Shown one piece after another: positions 1 through 5,661 of a stretch of 5,661 nucleotides of DNA. The translations under genes were made by a program, and so were the position numbers. Origin of the DNA: Geobacter sp. UBA4074. Lineage in GTDB: Bacteria > Desulfobacterota > Desulfuromonadia > Geobacterales > Pseudopelobacteraceae. The stretch's first letter is position 1, and every line of letters begins with the position of its first letter. Under the pieces are notes generated by a model. That model did no database searches, was not told the origin of the DNA, and saw only the letters and a list, made by a program, of their open reading frames with translations. Location: assembly GCA_002383415.1 (NCBI GenBank), contig DFYU01000012.1, forward strand, positions 1-5,661, read 5' to 3'.

Positions 1-971
1 ATGGCCGGAAACTCATCAATGGCCCGCGACACCACCTCGCCGCCAATCTCAATACCCTTCAGACGAGAGGAACGAACCAGCAGGTCGGCCACCGGCTCAC
101 CGGACAGCTCACGCTGGTTCTGCAGTACGATATCGCCACCCATGGCCTGCAGGATATCGATGACGCCGGTACGGGTCGGGTTGATCCCCACGTTGCGGAT
201 CAGCAGTTCCGAGCCGGGCACAATCAGGGCCGCCACCAGCAGAAAGGCCGCCGATGAGATGTCGCCCGGCACACATATCTCGCGGCCCTGCAGTTCCTGT
301 CCGCCCTGCAGGGTGACCGTGCTGCCGGCGGTTTCAAGATTGGCGCCGAAATAACGTAACATCCGCTCGGAATGATCGCGGGACAGGGTCGGTTCGCTAA
401 TCGTTGTTACACCGTCGGCGTACAGGCCGGCCAGCATCAGGGACGACTTGACCTGGGCGCTGGCGATTGGTGACTGATAGGCAATGCCCTGCAGTTGGGT
501 GCCGCTGATGGCCAACGGCGCCAAGGTGCCATTGCCGCGACCGTTGATCAGGGCCCCCATGCGGGCCAGCGGTTCGGTGACCCGTTTCATGGGGCGTTTG
601 CGCAGATACTGGTCACCGGTCAGCACCGAGAAAAAACGCTGTCCGGAGAGCAGACCGGTCATCAGCCGAATGGTGGTGCCAGAGTTGCCACAATCCAGCA
701 CATCGCCCGGCTCCTGCAGACCGCGCAGTCCGGCGCCATGTACGGTTACGGTCTGGCCATCATCCTCAATCGCCACTCCCATGGCCCGAAAGGCGGCCAT
801 GGTGGCAAAGTTATCCTCACCGCGCAGAAAATTGGTGATGGTGGTGGTGCCGTTGGCGATCGATCCCAACATGATGGAACGGTGAGAGATCGACTTGTCG
901 CCCGGCACCGTCACCTCACCGCGAATCGCCCGGGCAGGCGCTGTAGTCATCGGCTGTATCTGTTCGTGCAT
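1..971 (-). CDS. aroA: 3-phosphoshikimate 1-carboxyvinyltransferase (EPSP synthase), class II-type motifs, 3' end cut by window edge
   Basis: The enzyme transfers the enolpyruvyl group of PEP to shikimate-3-phosphate, the sixth step of the shikimate pathway, in the cytoplasm. The visible part is 323 residues of a family usually about 430 long, so roughly 105 C-terminal residues lie beyond the left edge. Seen directly: the N-terminal PGDKSISHR motif (residues 23-31, K26 and R31 being substrate-binding positions in the family), CGNSGTTIR (94-102), LRKRPMKR (123-130), SAQVK (171-175), RDHSE (198-202), GDISS (236-240), NPTR (264-267) and DEFPA (319-323), whose Asp is the family's catalytic acid. 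SAQxK, RxHxE, GDxS and NxTR together match the motif set described for class II (often glyphosate-insensitive) enzymes. The ATG at 971 is preferred over an internal Met at codon 8 because it has a good Shine-Dalgarno; codon 8 has none. The gene lies eight bases after tyrA and is probably cotranscribed with it. Identity is very secure. Confidence 0.97.
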   Translation of the reverse strand, partial: MHEQIQPMTTAPARAIRGEVTVPGDKSISHRSIMLGSIANGTTTITNFLRGEDNFATMAAFRAMGVAIEDDGQTVTVHGAGLRGLQEPGDVLDCGNSGTTIRLMTGLLSGQRFFSVLTGDQYLRKRPMKRVTEPLARMGALINGRGNGTLAPLAISGTQLQGIAYQSPIASAQVKSSLMLAGLYADGVTTISEPTLSRDHSERMLRYFGANLETAGSTVTLQGGQELQGREICVPGDISSAAFLLVAALIVPGSELLIRNVGINPTRTGVIDILQAMGGDIVLQNQRELSGEPVADLLVRSSRLKGIEIGGEVVSRAIDEFPA

Positions 972-974
972 GGT

Positions 975-981
975 CACCCCT
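975..981 (-). promoter_or_regulatory. Ribosome-binding site of aroA, overlapping the tyrA stop codon
   Basis: The minus strand reads AGGGGTG, ending three bases before the ATG at 971. The first two bases of this site are also the last two of the tyrA TAG stop (980-982). A ribosome finishing tyrA is therefore on top of the aroA initiation region, which suggests coupled translation (inference). The site fixes the aroA start at 971 and not at the later Met codon. Confidence 0.7.
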
Positions 982-1846
982 AGCGTATGCCATCCCGCAG
1001 GCGCTTGGAGGTATGGAAAAACTCCTCCAGCCAGGGGCCGTCACCCGTGGCCACGCGCTCCCGCAAGGCATTGAATTCAGCACTGTAACGATCAAGCATA
1101 TCCAGCAGCGCCCCACGGTTCATCAGGGCAATATCGCGCCACATGGCCGGGTCCGACGAGGCGATGCGGGTAAAATCACGAAATCCTCCGGCGGAGAAGG
1201 CCAGGATGTTCTCTTCTTCCTCGGCGGAGCGGGCCACAGCATGCACCAGGGCATAGGCCACCATGTGGGGCAGATGGGAGACAGCGGCAAAGACCCGGTC
1301 ATGGGTGGCGGCCTCCATGCATTCAACCCGGCTGCCTGCAGCCTGCCAGAGGCTGCGCACCAGGTTCAGCGCAGCGGTGTCGGTGAACGCTGTGGGGGTC
1401 AGGATGCAGCGCCGGCCTTGATACAGCTCCGCAAAGGCGGCGGCAGCGCCAGAATGTTCGGTGCCGGCAATCGGATGGCCGCCGACAAAGAAGGTGTCTG
1501 CCGGCATGAGCGGTTCACAGGCCTGCACCAGCTCTTCCTTGACGCTGCCACCGTCGGTGACGATACAGCCCGGCGGCAGAAAGGGTGCTGCCTGCGCCAC
1601 CACGGCGGTCACCGAGCCCACCGGCACGGCCACAAACACCACCTGGGCCGCACGGACCCCTTCCGCCAGTGACGGGGCGACCTCGTCGATCACCCCTAAA
1701 CGCAGGGCCAGGGCCAGGTTATCGGCATCCTGGTCGACACCGATCACCCGCTCCACAGCTCCGGCAGCCTTGAGGGCGCGGCTGAAGGAACCGCCGATCA
1801 GCCCCACGCCGACCACCGTCAAGGTAGTGATAATCGCTTGACTCAT
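980..1846 (-). CDS. tyrA: Prephenate dehydrogenase (TyrA), catalytic domain only, probably NAD+-dependent
   Basis: The enzyme oxidatively decarboxylates prephenate to 4-hydroxyphenylpyruvate, the committed step to tyrosine. The 288-residue protein has an N-terminal Rossmann dinucleotide-binding motif GVGLIGGS (13-20); D38 at the end of the second strand (IGVDQD) favours NAD+ over NADP+ by the usual rule. It also has DGGSVK (98-103), GGHPIAGTEHSG (122-133) with H124 matching the catalytic His of the family, SHLPHMVAYAL (190-200) with a substrate-binding His, and FRDFTRIA (222-229) with Arg residues at 223 and 227. The protein ends soon after the helical dimerisation domain, with no ACT domain and no fused chorismate mutase or EPSP synthase. 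The ATG at 1846 overlaps the pheA stop as ATGA. Only a weak AAGG lies upstream, so translation probably depends on coupling to pheA. An arogenate or cyclohexadienyl dehydrogenase activity cannot be excluded from sequence alone. Confidence 0.95.
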   Translation of the reverse strand: MSQAIITTLTVVGVGLIGGSFSRALKAAGAVERVIGVDQDADNLALALRLGVIDEVAPSLAEGVRAAQVVFVAVPVGSVTAVVAQAAPFLPPGCIVTDGGSVKEELVQACEPLMPADTFFVGGHPIAGTEHSGAAAAFAELYQGRRCILTPTAFTDTAALNLVRSLWQAAGSRVECMEAATHDRVFAAVSHLPHMVAYALVHAVARSAEEEENILAFSAGGFRDFTRIASSDPAMWRDIALMNRGALLDMLDRYSAEFNALRERVATGDGPWLEEFFHTSKRLRDGIR

Positions 1847-2919
1847 CGCGCCTTGGGGTATGATCCGAGAATTTTCAGAAATTGACAGAAACCGCGCAGT
1901 TCTTCGATCGCCTCACCCACCGGCTGTTCCGAGACGTGGCCCACCATATCGAGGAAAAAGATATACTCCCAGGCCTTGGTCTTGACCGGCCGCGACTCGA
2001 TCTTGGACAGGTTGACCCCTCGCCGGGCAAACGGTTCCAGCATCCGGTAGAGGATACCGGGCTCATCCTTGACCGAAAACAGGATCGAGGTCTTGTCGTT
2101 GCCGGAGGGCTCGGCCAGCTTGCGGGATACCACGATAAAACGGGTAAAATTGTTGACCTGATCCTCAATCCGGCTGCGAACCACCTTGAGCCCGTAGTGC
2201 TCGGCAGCCGAGCAGCCGGCAATGGCGGCGGCGTTCAGGTCCTCGGCCACGATCTGGGCAGCAAGCGCGGTGGAGGCCACATCCACCAGCGGCACGTTGG
2301 GCAGGTTTTCTTCCAGCCAATGGCGGCACTGGGCCAGAGCCTGGGGATGGGAGTAGACCTTGCGCACATCCTCCATCCGGCCGGTGCGGGAAAGCAGATC
2401 GTGGGAGACCTCCAGCAGCACCTCGGCGGTAATCTTCAGGTCGCTCTCCACAAACATGTCCAGGGTATGGGAGACCATCCCCTCGGTGGAGTTCTCCACC
2501 GGTACCACGCCGTAGAGCGCCCTGCCCTTCTCAACCTCTTCGAATACGGCAGGGATCGACTTCTGCGGCACCAGCTGAGCCGAAAGCCCGAACTGCTGCT
2601 GGGCAGCCATGTGGGTAAAGGTGGCCTGGGGGCCGAGAAAGGCCACATGCACCGGCGACTCAAGCGCCAGACAGGCCGACATGATCTCACGGAAGATACT
2701 GCGCAGCGCCTCGTCGGGCAAGGGCCCCTCGTTCAACCGTGCCACCCGCTCGTAGACCGCCCGCTCGCGGCTGGGAACATGGAAGTCGCTGGATTGGGAA
2801 GCCTTTAAACGCCCGACTGCCGAGGCGATCCGGGCACGCTGGTTGAGGGACTCGACAATCCGAGCGTCCAGGGCATCAATCTCGGTGCGAAGCTGTTCTA
2901 AGGTTGGGGATTCTGACAT
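1843..2919 (-). CDS. pheA: Bifunctional chorismate mutase / prephenate dehydratase (P-protein) with C-terminal ACT domain
   Basis: The protein converts chorismate to prephenate and then to phenylpyruvate, for phenylalanine synthesis. Counting from the ATG at 2919 (358 residues), the AroQ chorismate mutase domain spans about 1-88 and shows R11, R28, K39, R51 and E52, the same positions as the E. coli active-site residues, with E87 in the helix-3 position of the usual Gln/Glu. The dehydratase domain (about 90-268) shows FLGPQATFTH (94-103), VPVENSTEG (139-147), YSHPQALAQC (189-198) and NFTRF (257-261), which holds the catalytic Thr motif TRF. The ACT domain (about 277-355) shows EPGILYRML (286-294) and ESRP (308-311), the phenylalanine-binding signatures, so feedback inhibition by Phe is expected. 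An upstream in-frame ATG at 2931 would add four residues (MKRP). The later start is preferred because AGGA (2931-2934) lies 11 bases before it, while the 2931 ATG has no spaced Shine-Dalgarno. The stop overlaps the tyrA start. Confidence 0.96.
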   Translation of the reverse strand: MSESPTLEQLRTEIDALDARIVESLNQRARIASAVGRLKASQSSDFHVPSRERAVYERVARLNEGPLPDEALRSIFREIMSACLALESPVHVAFLGPQATFTHMAAQQQFGLSAQLVPQKSIPAVFEEVEKGRALYGVVPVENSTEGMVSHTLDMFVESDLKITAEVLLEVSHDLLSRTGRMEDVRKVYSHPQALAQCRHWLEENLPNVPLVDVASTALAAQIVAEDLNAAAIAGCSAAEHYGLKVVRSRIEDQVNNFTRFIVVSRKLAEPSGNDKTSILFSVKDEPGILYRMLEPFARRGVNLSKIESRPVKTKAWEYIFFLDMVGHVSEQPVGEAIEELRGFCQFLKILGSYPKAR

Positions 2920-2947
2920 GGGTCGTTTCATCCTGAAGGCGCTGGTG

Positions 2948-3000
2948 AAGGGTTTTCCGGAGGGCTACTCTAGTGGATAGACATCAGAATTGCAACCCTT
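2948..3000. repeat. Inverted AAGGGTT / AACCCTT repeat bracketing the pheA promoter
   Basis: AAGGGTT (2948-2954) and its exact reverse complement AACCCTT (2994-3000) lie 39 bases apart, one just beyond the -35 box and one near the expected transcription start. A third AGGGTT core lies at 3010-3015. The placement would suit operator half-sites, but no known regulator site is recognised, and short matches of this size can occur by chance. Confidence 0.2.
2967..2995 (-). promoter_or_regulatory. Predicted sigma-70-like promoter for pheA-tyrA-aroA
   Basis: On the minus strand TTGCAA (2990-2995, four of six matches to TTGACA) is followed after exactly 17 bases by TAGAGT (2967-2972, four of six matches to TATAAT). 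Transcription would start near 2960, leaving a leader of about 40 bases before the pheA ATG. It sits in the only sizeable intergenic gap, where a new transcription unit would be expected. The leader is too short for a classical Phe attenuator and contains no Phe-rich leader peptide. The match is moderate, and read-through from the upstream genes remains possible. Confidence 0.4.
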
Positions 3001-3015
3001 TTACCAAACAGGGTT
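2994..3015 (-). repeat. Short hairpin over the stop codon of the HD gene
   Basis: AACCCT (2994-2999) and AGGGTT (3010-3015) form a six-base-pair stem. After one mismatch, two more A-T pairs close on a four-base loop (3003-3006). It overlaps the HD gene stop codon (3014-3016) and the edge of the predicted -35 box of the pheA promoter. In the minus-strand direction no run of T follows the stem, so it is not a convincing intrinsic terminator. It may weakly stabilise the upstream transcript end, or be chance. Confidence 0.3.
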
Positions 3016-3556
3016 ATGCTGAAAATTCATGCAACCAGTCGTCAAAGATAGCCACTTTATCCGCCCCGAACAGAGCCAAACCTTCACGAATCTTGGCAAC
3101 CGATTTTTCATGTTCCAGCCGCGACGGATTTTTTGAGAAAAACAGGTCGCTGAAACAGATAATCCGCTCAGCCAGGGAATGGGGGGTCATGTCGCGGCGG
3201 GGCAGCGGCAGCTGCTGGCGATCGATATCCTGCACGGTCAACCCCACACCGGTATGGCGCTCGCAGATCAGGGCATGCAGCGGCAGTCCTTCAGCCTCAA
3301 GCAGCTCCCTGCCCAACAGACCATGGCGGATATACGGCTCGCTGCCGTTGCAGCCGATGTCGGGTGCAGCGGTACGACAGACGCCGATATCATGCAGGTA
3401 GGCCGATTCAAGCACCAGCTTGCGGGTCTCAGCGTCCACCTGTAGCTGTCCGCAGACCTCCAGCGCCTTGCCAGCCACCATCTTGCCGTGGACCATCAGA
3501 ATCTCCACCGTCCGTTCAGTGCAGTACCGCTGCAACAGCTGTTCGACAGCCAGCAT
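3014..3556 (-). CDS. HDIG-motif HD-domain metal-dependent phosphohydrolase
   Basis: This small single-domain HD-superfamily protein has 180 residues from the ATG at 3556. Visible metal-site candidates, in order, are H23 (MVHGKMVAGKAL), the H55-D56 pair in LHDIGV, H78 (IRHGLLGREL), H101 (CERHTGVGLT) and D137 (IICFSDLFFSKNP). This layout resembles small HD hydrolases of the HDIG/YqeK type that cleave nucleotides or phosphate esters; the exact substrate cannot be read from the sequence. There is no signal peptide or membrane segment, so it should be cytoplasmic. A GTG three bases earlier (3559) is an alternative start. The ATG is preferred because it is seven bases after a near-perfect GGAGGTG. 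Its first base is the last base of the channel stop codon (TGATG), so the two genes are translationally coupled, which hints at related work. No partner such as a nucleotidyltransferase lies beside it. Confidence 0.88.
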   Translation of the reverse strand: MLAVEQLLQRYCTERTVEILMVHGKMVAGKALEVCGQLQVDAETRKLVLESAYLHDIGVCRTAAPDIGCNGSEPYIRHGLLGRELLEAEGLPLHALICERHTGVGLTVQDIDRQQLPLPRRDMTPHSLAERIICFSDLFFSKNPSRLEHEKSVAKIREGLALFGADKVAIFDDWLHEFSA

Positions 3557-5106
3557 CACGCCGCACCTCCAAAGAAGAATGCCCGCACCCGGCGCATGTA
3601 GTCAGACGCAGAAAGGTGCGCCTGTCCCGTCGCCTGCACCCTGACGGCTTGATGGTCCCTGATACCGGCCTGATGACGCTCCAATGCCTGGCTCAGCTTT
3701 TCCAGTAGTCGGTCGTTTTGCTCCAACAGACAGGCCAAATCCTCCTTCAGCACCTCCGCCAGCCGCGCCTCGCTGACGGCCCGTACTGTTGCACTGCGTG
3801 CAGCCCCGGTCAGCAGTGACATCTCGCCAAACATCCGTCCTTTTTCCAGCTCCGCCACCTGTGTACCGTCGACCTCGACTGCCATGACACCCTGCAGCAC
3901 GAAGTAAAGCGAAGCCCCCGGTTCCCCCTGGCGTACGGCGGTTTCTCCCGGCGCAAACACCCTCAGCCGAGCGCGATCAGCAAGAAAACCCAGCTCGTCG
4001 CCACTGAGCACCTCAAAGAGATGGGAGAGCCGCAACCCCTCAAGCACTGCCTCACGTGGCGGCGGAAACGACGGACGGAGCGGCGTATCGACAATCTGCC
4101 GATGGGGAAAAGGGAAGTTCCAGCCGGCGCGCTGTACGGCATACCAGACCTTGGTCTGGACGGTGTCGAGGGCCTGGTTGCGTTGTTGCGGGTCAGTCAG
4201 CCAAAACTTGAGCAGATAGGTAATACAGCTCTCCGCCAAGGCTTGAAGCCGCACCTGCGGCGCAGGTTCGGCAAGTATCAGGCTGTCCTCTGCCAGCACC
4301 GCCAACAGCAAGCTGCGGGCCTCCTCAGGCGGCATCTCATACGGCAGGCCCACGGTCAGGGTCACGGCAGCCCGCTGATGGGCATCTTCAACCCGGTTGC
4401 CGTGGGTGGTGACGATGCTCTGCACCAGCTGATTGTTGGGCACCAACACCAGATTATTGTCCAAGGTGCGCAGGGTGGTGTAACGAAAGCCCACATTATC
4501 GAGCTGACCGAACAGATTCTTCTCCGGCAGGGATAGCCAGGTGCCCCGGGCCAGCTTGGCATCGGACTGGATACTGAAGCCGCAGAACAGGTTGGAGAGA
4601 GTGCTTTGCATGGCAAAGGCCACCGCCGCGGTCAGCACCGTTGTGGTGGCCACCACCGCCGACAGATCAACCTTGAAGACCATATGCAGCGAAAAGAGGG
4701 CGGCCAGCAGGTAGACCAGCAGACGCACGGCATCCCGCACCAGCATCGGCACATTGCCCTTGAGCCGGATGGCCAACACCAGATCTACCATCAGGTAGAT
4801 CACCAGCCGGGCCAGACAGAGCAGTACGATCACGCCCTGCAGGCCGGCCAGGATACCACGGTAGTGTGGATAGGCGGTCAGCGCCGTCTCCAGGTAGAGC
4901 AGCACCATTCCCAGCAGAGCCAGCTTTATTGATGCCCAGGCGTCGGCGGGCGCCACCTGTCCTTTGCTGCGGCGCAGGACGATCACCGCCACAAAGAACA
5001 GCAGCACCACCACCAGCACCATCAGCTTGTTCACCAACAGAAAGTTGATATCTGCCAGAGATAACAAGCGTGAAAGGGAAAGCTGTCCGGTCGCTGCCTC
5101 GCCCAT
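3556..5106 (-). CDS. MscS-family channel with C-terminal cyclic-nucleotide-binding domain (bCNG-like)
   Basis: This predicted inner-membrane channel has 516 residues. About five hydrophobic segments are visible: near 26-44, 60-78, 85-113, 123-144 and the pore-lining 148-179. The last is Ala/Gly/Thr-rich and runs into LSNLFCGFSIQSD, the MscS TM3 and start of the beta domain. GQLDNVGFRYTTLRT (200-214) and LVLVPNNQLV (219-228) are typical MscS-domain motifs; the alpha/beta part continues to about 340. A cyclic-nucleotide-binding domain follows at about 360-465, with a phosphate-binding cassette FGEMSLLTGAARSATV (426-441). E428 and R437, the residues that hold the ribose and cyclic phosphate in CRP/PKA-type domains, are both present at normal spacing. 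This architecture matches the bacterial cyclic-nucleotide-gated (bCNG) subgroup of MscS, in which ligand and not tension is thought to matter most. A helical tail follows (about 456-486). The ATG at 5106 has GGAGG five bases upstream. pyrD ends 13 bases before it. Confidence 0.93.
   Translation of the reverse strand: MGEAATGQLSLSRLLSLADINFLLVNKLMVLVVVLLFFVAVIVLRRSKGQVAPADAWASIKLALLGMVLLYLETALTAYPHYRGILAGLQGVIVLLCLARLVIYLMVDLVLAIRLKGNVPMLVRDAVRLLVYLLAALFSLHMVFKVDLSAVVATTTVLTAAVAFAMQSTLSNLFCGFSIQSDAKLARGTWLSLPEKNLFGQLDNVGFRYTTLRTLDNNLVLVPNNQLVQSIVTTHGNRVEDAHQRAAVTLTVGLPYEMPPEEARSLLLAVLAEDSLILAEPAPQVRLQALAESCITYLLKFWLTDPQQRNQALDTVQTKVWYAVQRAGWNFPFPHRQIVDTPLRPSFPPPREAVLEGLRLSHLFEVLSGDELGFLADRARLRVFAPGETAVRQGEPGASLYFVLQGVMAVEVDGTQVAELEKGRMFGEMSLLTGAARSATVRAVSEARLAEVLKEDLACLLEQNDRLLEKLSQALERHQAGIRDHQAVRVQATGQAHLSASDYMRRVRAFFFGGAA
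3564..3570 (-). promoter_or_regulatory. Ribosome-binding site of the HD gene, inside the channel coding sequence
   Basis: The minus strand reads GGAGGTG, near-identical to the anti-16S consensus, seven bases before the ATG at 3556 and four before the GTG at 3559. These bases also encode the Gly-Gly and the first base of the following Ala near the C-terminus of the channel protein (FFFGGAA). The better spacing decides for the ATG. Confidence 0.75.
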
Positions 5107-5109
5107 AGT

Positions 5110-5116
5110 CGCCTCC
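5110..5116 (-). promoter_or_regulatory. Ribosome-binding site of the channel gene
   Basis: The minus strand reads GGAGGCG in the 13-base gap after the pyrD stop codon, with GGAGG five bases from the ATG at 5106. It supports this start and leaves no room for a separate promoter, so the channel gene is probably transcribed with pyrD. Confidence 0.65.
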
Positions 5117-5119
5117 GCT

Positions 5120-5661
5120 CTACACCTGCAACGCGCCGATCAGCGACTTGACGTCGCCAATACCATGATCAGTCAGCCATTGTTCCATCCCCTCGGCAAT
5201 TTCCTGGGCCGCCCCCGGATTGACAAAGCTGGCCGTGCCGACCTGCACCGCCGTGGCGCCGGCCAACATGAATTCCAGGGCATCGCTGGCCGACATGATC
5301 CCGCCGATGCCGATCACCGGCACCTTGACCACTTTTGATACCTGCCAGACCATCCGCAGGGCAATCGGCTTGATGGCCGGACCGGACAGGCCGCCGGTGA
5401 CGTTGGCCAGCACCGGCCGCCGCCGCTCCAGATCGATGGCCATGCCGGTCAGGGTGTTGATCACCGACAGGGCATCGGCCCCCTCCCCTTCGCAGGCCTG
5501 GGCCATCTCGACGATGTCGGTCACGTTGGGGGAGAGCTTGACGATCAACGGCTTGGTGGTGGCAGCGCGGCAGGCCTTGACCACGCTGGCGGCACAGGCC
5601 GGATCGGTGCCGAACACAATGCCCCCCTGCTTGACATTGGGACAGGAGATGTTCACCTCCA
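5120..5661 (-). CDS. pyrD: Dihydroorotate dehydrogenase, class 1B-type catalytic subunit, 5' end cut by window edge
   Basis: The enzyme is an FMN flavoprotein that oxidises dihydroorotate to orotate in pyrimidine synthesis. About 180 C-terminal residues are present of a family usually near 300 long; the first 120 or so lie beyond the right edge. The reading frame is open to the edge. The GTG at 5656 is an internal Val codon in EVNISCPNV, not a start. Taking that Val as 1, NISCPN (2-7) holds the class 1 catalytic-base Cys (C5) and orotate-binding Asn residues, VKLSPN (39-44) the FMN/orotate Lys, NTLTGMAID (67-75) an orotate-contacting Asn, GGLSGPAIKP (88-97) and GIGGI (116-120) FMN-binding loops, and GATAVQVGTA (133-142) the phosphate site. 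The cytosolic NAD-linked class 1B form is favoured by these loops; it normally pairs with the iron-sulphur/FAD subunit PyrK, which would be expected upstream, outside the window. It is the first visible gene of the pyrD-channel-HD block. Confidence 0.95.
   Translation of the reverse strand, partial: EVNISCPNVKQGGIVFGTDPACAASVVKACRAATTKPLIVKLSPNVTDIVEMAQACEGEGADALSVINTLTGMAIDLERRRPVLANVTGGLSGPAIKPIALRMVWQVSKVVKVPVIGIGGIMSASDALEFMLAGATAVQVGTASFVNPGAAQEIAEGMEQWLTDHGIGDVKSLIGALQV

Noticed and set aside
495..983. Plus-strand frames opposite aroA, up to 162 codons
   Set aside because: They overlap the unmistakable aroA reading frame, which is open to the window edge; they show no motifs of their own.
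1013..1672. A 219-codon open frame on the plus strand opposite tyrA
   Set aside because: Its residue composition (rich in Gly, His, Arg) is that of an antisense shadow, no family motif is visible, and tyrA fully explains the region.
1882..2808. A 308-codon open frame on the plus strand opposite pheA
   Set aside because: It lies entirely within a certain gene on the other strand, has no recognisable domain or ribosome-binding site, and is the sort of long antisense frame that GC-rich coding sequence produces.
2920..2965. A phenylalanine attenuator or leader peptide before pheA
   Set aside because: The predicted leader is about 40 bases with no Phe-rich reading frame and no competing terminator hairpin.
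2994..3015. Hairpin after the HD gene as an intrinsic terminator
   Set aside because: The stem is only six base pairs plus an imperfect extension, and no T-run follows in the direction of transcription, so it is listed only as a weak repeat.
4021..4932. Plus-strand frames opposite the channel gene, rich in His and Gln
   Set aside because: The His/Gln richness is what complementary-strand reading of Leu/Val/Ala-rich membrane codons gives; there is no supporting start signal.
5120..5656. GTG at 5656 as a true pyrD start
   Set aside because: The frame continues upstream to the window edge, and this Val lies inside the conserved E-V-N-I-S-C-P-N active-site strand, so the gene is cut by the window and not short.

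Overview
The window holds six protein genes, all read on the minus strand, packed with almost no spare DNA. They form two blocks. Read 5'->3' on the minus strand (right to left), the first block is the 3' part of pyrD (class 1B-type dihydroorotate dehydrogenase), then an MscS-type channel with a C-terminal cyclic-nucleotide-binding domain, then a small HDIG-motif metal phosphohydrolase. The second block is pheA (chorismate mutase/prephenate dehydratase/ACT), tyrA (prephenate dehydrogenase) and the 5' three quarters of aroA (EPSP synthase), which runs off the left edge.

The sequence is GC-rich, with strong GGAGG-type Shine-Dalgarno sites and tight overlaps. The order pheA-tyrA-aroA, a fused AroQ-PDT-ACT PheA beside a stand-alone TyrA, and the general style fit a Geobacter/Pelobacter-like member of the Desulfuromonadales. 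That placement rests on remembered gene order and is not proven by the window.

Block 1 (3014-5661): pyrD is followed after 13 bases by the channel gene. The channel stop codon overlaps the start of the HD gene, and the last codons of the channel double as the HD gene's ribosome-binding site, so the two products are probably made together. A cyclic-nucleotide-gated MscS-type channel coupled to a likely nucleotide or phosphate-ester hydrolase is the most unusual feature here and may be a small signalling unit. The link to pyrD may only be shared transcription.

Intergenic region (2920-3013): the only non-coding gap of any size, about 94 bases. It holds a plausible sigma-70-like promoter for block 2, a short hairpin over the HD stop codon, and three copies of an AGGGTT core around the promoter.

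Block 2 (1-2919): pheA and tyrA overlap by four bases (ATGA), and aroA follows tyrA after eight bases with its Shine-Dalgarno overlapping the tyrA stop. AroA makes EPSP, the precursor of chorismate. PheA and TyrA then convert chorismate/prephenate towards phenylalanine and tyrosine. Only PheA carries an ACT regulatory domain. No RNA genes, mobile elements, CRISPR arrays or gene-free stretches over 300 bases were seen.
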